Source: JAVBNU01 sp031551265
GTDB lineage: Bacteria > Cyanobacteriota > Vampirovibrionia > Gastranaerophilales > Gastranaerophilaceae
Reading direction: 5' to 3'
Length of the DNA: 29,932 nt
Assembly: GCA_031551265.1 (NCBI GenBank)
Contig: JAVBNU010000004.1
Location: forward strand, 1-29,932
Position 1 is the first letter of the stretch, and every line of letters starts with the position of its first letter. Below the pieces are notes generated by a model. It was given only the letters and a program-made list of their open reading frames with translations. It did not search any database and was not told the origin of the DNA. The translations under genes and the position numbers were made by a program. Below, piece by piece: positions 27,883 through 29,932 of the stretch.

Positions 27883-29932
27883 ATGTCTGAAAAACAAACT
27901 GTCGAGTATAAAGATACTCTTAATTTAGTTAGTACAACTTTGGAAATGCGTGCGAATGCTGCTGTTAAGGAAGTTGAAACACAAAAATTCTGGGAAGAAA
28001 ATAATATTTATGAAAAAATTGTTGCAAAAAATTCGAAAGCAAATAAATTTATTCTGCATGACGGTCCTCCGTACCTGAGTTCTGACAAAATTCATATAGG
28101 AACAGCCTTAAATAAAATACTTAAAGATATTGTAATTCGTTATAAATCACAAAAAGGCTTCTATGCGCCTTATGTACCCGGCTATGACGGGCATGGACTG
28201 CCAATTGAAAATGCCGTGCTAAAAGACGTTAAAGGCGGTCGTGAATCAATGACAAAATATGAATTACGTCAAAAATGCCGTGAATTTGCAATGAAAAACC
28301 TGAAAGGTCAGGAAGAAAACTTTAGGCGTCTAGGTATTTTAGGTGACTGGGAAAATCCATATTTGACCATTGATCCTGCTTATGAAGCTGATCAGATTCG
28401 TATTTTCGGGCAAATGTATAAAAAAGGGTTGATTGAAAAAGGTTTGAAATCTGTTTATTGGTGTACAGATTGTGAAACTGCGCTTGCTGAGGCAGAAGTC
28501 GAGTATGCTGATCATACATCGACAAGCATTTATGTTCGTTTTAAATTTGATGATGCTGATGCAAAAGAAATTTATAAAAAAGCCAATATTTCTGTCGACA
28601 AGGATTTATATGCAGTAATCTGGACAACAACCCCTTGGACAATTCCGTCTAATCGTGCGATTTCTATTAATCCTAAGTTCAAATATTCATTTGCACTGAA
28701 AGATGGCGATATCTATTTGGTGGCTGAAGAATTGCTCGCACCATTTTTAGAAGGCGTTGAGTGGGATGAATCAGAAATAGAGGTGCTTGGCTCAATTACA
28801 GGTTCTGAACTTGAGATGTACAAAACTACGCATCCTCTTTATTCAGAAATAAAAAGTCCGATACTCTTGGGTGAACACGTAACGTTAGAGGCAGGTACAG
28901 GATGCGTTCACACGGCGCCGGGTCATGGTCTTGAGGACTGGGAAGTCTGTATGCGCTATGGTATGGAGATTTTCTCGCCAATCAACGCAAAAGGTTTGTG
29001 GACAAATGCTGTGGAAGACATGGAAGGAATGCACTACCGCAAAGGTAATCAGGTCGTCGTTGAGCGTTTGGAAGAAAATAAATCTTTACTTGCGAAAGGT
29101 AATATTTCACATAGCTATCCTCATTGCTGGCGTTGTAAGCATTCGATTATTTTCCGTGCAACAGCACAGTGGTTTGTGAAAATGGATAAATTCAGACAAA
29201 ATGTTTTGGACGAAGTGGCAAAAGTCGAATGGGTGCCTGCATCTGGCGAGACACGCATGGGCAATATGATTAAGATGCGTTCTGATTGGTGTATTTCTCG
29301 TCAAAGAACCTGGGGTGTGCCAATTCCCGTGTTCTATTGCGACGATTGCGAAGAAATAATTGTAAATGACGAAACTATAAACCATGTTGCTGAGGTGTTT
29401 GAAAAAGAAAGCTCCGATGCGTGGGATAAATACACAGATAAAGAATTATTGCCTGCGGGGTACAAATGCCCTAAATGCGGCAGTGCGCATATTCACAGAG
29501 AAACTGATACAATGGATGTTTGGTTTGACTCAGGTATTTCGCACACGGCTGTTGTCGAAAAACGCTCGAATGAACTGGGACATTTGCCAGTAGAAATGTA
29601 CTTGGAAGGCTCTGATCAACACCGCGGCTGGTTCCAAACATCGTTATTAACAGCTGTTGCAACTACAGATAAAGCCCCGTACAAAACCGTTTTGACACAC
29701 GGATTTGTAATGGACTCTGAAGGTAAAAAAATGAGTAAATCTTTAGGAAATACCGTTGTACCTCAAGATATTATTAAAGTTTATGGTGCTGATGTGCTGA
29801 GACTTTGGGCAGCATCAGTTGATTACCGCAATGACGTCAGAATTGGCGACACTATCGTAAAACAACTTGTCGAGATTTTCAAAAAAACAAGAAACACAGT
29901 GAGATTTTTGCTTGGTAATATTTATGACTTTG
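27883..29932 (+). CDS. ileS: Isoleucine--tRNA ligase, 3' end cut by window
   Basis: Charges tRNA-Ile. The first 683 codons of roughly 930 are present. The catalytic core has DGPPY, the HIGH-equivalent HIGT (71-74, in HIGTALNKILKDI), GYDGHGLPIE, and KMSKS at 616-620 (EGKKMSKSLGNT). The CP1 editing domain is recognisable by WTTTPWTIPSNRA and GTGCVHTAPGHG. Cysteine pairs (WCTDCETA; CPKCGS) are visible. The final residues (DDSVDYRND-like, then KKTRNTVRFLLGN) enter the anticodon domain. The ATG at 27883 has AGGG 6 nt before; an ATG at 27860 is out of frame. No T-box leader is seen in the 234-nt gap, which is otherwise AT-rich. Confidence 0.96.
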   Translation, partial: MSEKQTVEYKDTLNLVSTTLEMRANAAVKEVETQKFWEENNIYEKIVAKNSKANKFILHDGPPYLSSDKIHIGTALNKILKDIVIRYKSQKGFYAPYVPGYDGHGLPIENAVLKDVKGGRESMTKYELRQKCREFAMKNLKGQEENFRRLGILGDWENPYLTIDPAYEADQIRIFGQMYKKGLIEKGLKSVYWCTDCETALAEAEVEYADHTSTSIYVRFKFDDADAKEIYKKANISVDKDLYAVIWTTTPWTIPSNRAISINPKFKYSFALKDGDIYLVAEELLAPFLEGVEWDESEIEVLGSITGSELEMYKTTHPLYSEIKSPILLGEHVTLEAGTGCVHTAPGHGLEDWEVCMRYGMEIFSPINAKGLWTNAVEDMEGMHYRKGNQVVVERLEENKSLLAKGNISHSYPHCWRCKHSIIFRATAQWFVKMDKFRQNVLDEVAKVEWVPASGETRMGNMIKMRSDWCISRQRTWGVPIPVFYCDDCEEIIVNDETINHVAEVFEKESSDAWDKYTDKELLPAGYKCPKCGSAHIHRETDTMDVWFDSGISHTAVVEKRSNELGHLPVEMYLEGSDQHRGWFQTSLLTAVATTDKAPYKTVLTHGFVMDSEGKKMSKSLGNTVVPQDIIKVYGADVLRLWAASVDYRNDVRIGDTIVKQLVEIFKKTRNTVRFLLGNIYDF

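Noticed and set aside
1..29932. CRISPR array, tRNA or rRNA genes, transposase
   Set aside because: I looked for regular spaced repeats, cloverleaf-like or GGTTCRANYCC-type segments and transposase motifs, and saw none. Weakly conserved tRNAs could be missed by eye.

Overview
This window looks like a chromosomal segment of an AT-rich, Gram-negative, flagellated bacterium, most plausibly a gut-type non-photosynthetic cyanobacterial relative (Vampirovibrionia/Melainabacteria, order Gastranaerophilales). The lineage is an inference. It rests on lpxI-lpxB lipid A genes next to short flagellins of a distinctive type, Gram-positive-like strong Shine-Dalgarno sequences, and lineage-restricted hypothetical proteins carrying a short N-terminal FKS motif. 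I see no rRNA, tRNA, CRISPR array or autonomous transposase.

Layout: 1-2108 (+) carries lpxI-lpxB. 2377-5906 (-) is a compact five-gene operon read aroF, ZIP zinc transporter, a 109-aa repeat protein, an SDR oxidoreductase, tsaC. 6264-8177 (+) is ftsH with a strong terminator. 8532-11769 (+) is a tandem array of three flagellin genes, each with its own promoter, leader and terminator. 11843-16026 (-) holds trpB, tyrS, cysK and cysE. 16391-19543 (+) is a large SF1 helicase fused to a C-terminal nuclease-fold domain. 19933-22346 (+) is an aminopeptidase P gene followed by an rRNA methyltransferase gene. 22343-22903 (-) holds three tiny membrane-protein genes missed by long-ORF calling, one interrupted by an in-frame stop. 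23063-24380 (+) encodes two lineage-type hypotheticals, one with two sigma-region-4-like segments. 24384-25256 (-) is a solitary DNA methyltransferase, 25416-26267 (+) an exported protein, 26707-27648 (-) a Gly/Asn/Tyr/His-rich protein, and 27883 to the window end (+) is ileS, cut by the edge.

The most interesting signal is the regulation of the flagellin array. All three genes share a CATACY-NN-RGTATG palindrome exactly 18 nt upstream of a TATAAT box. Just before the start codon each also has an AUACA..GGA..UGUAU leader hairpin that closely matches the binding consensus of the translational repressor CsrA, followed by an identical AAAGGAG Shine-Dalgarno. In the first gene the GGA hairpin lies in a duplicated 51-bp unit. 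This suggests coordinated promoter control plus CsrA (possibly CsrA-FliW) translational control. Intergenic regions are also rich in small palindromic repeats, including two repeats of different families that each carry an 18-bp CAACCGGGTTGG-containing insertion.
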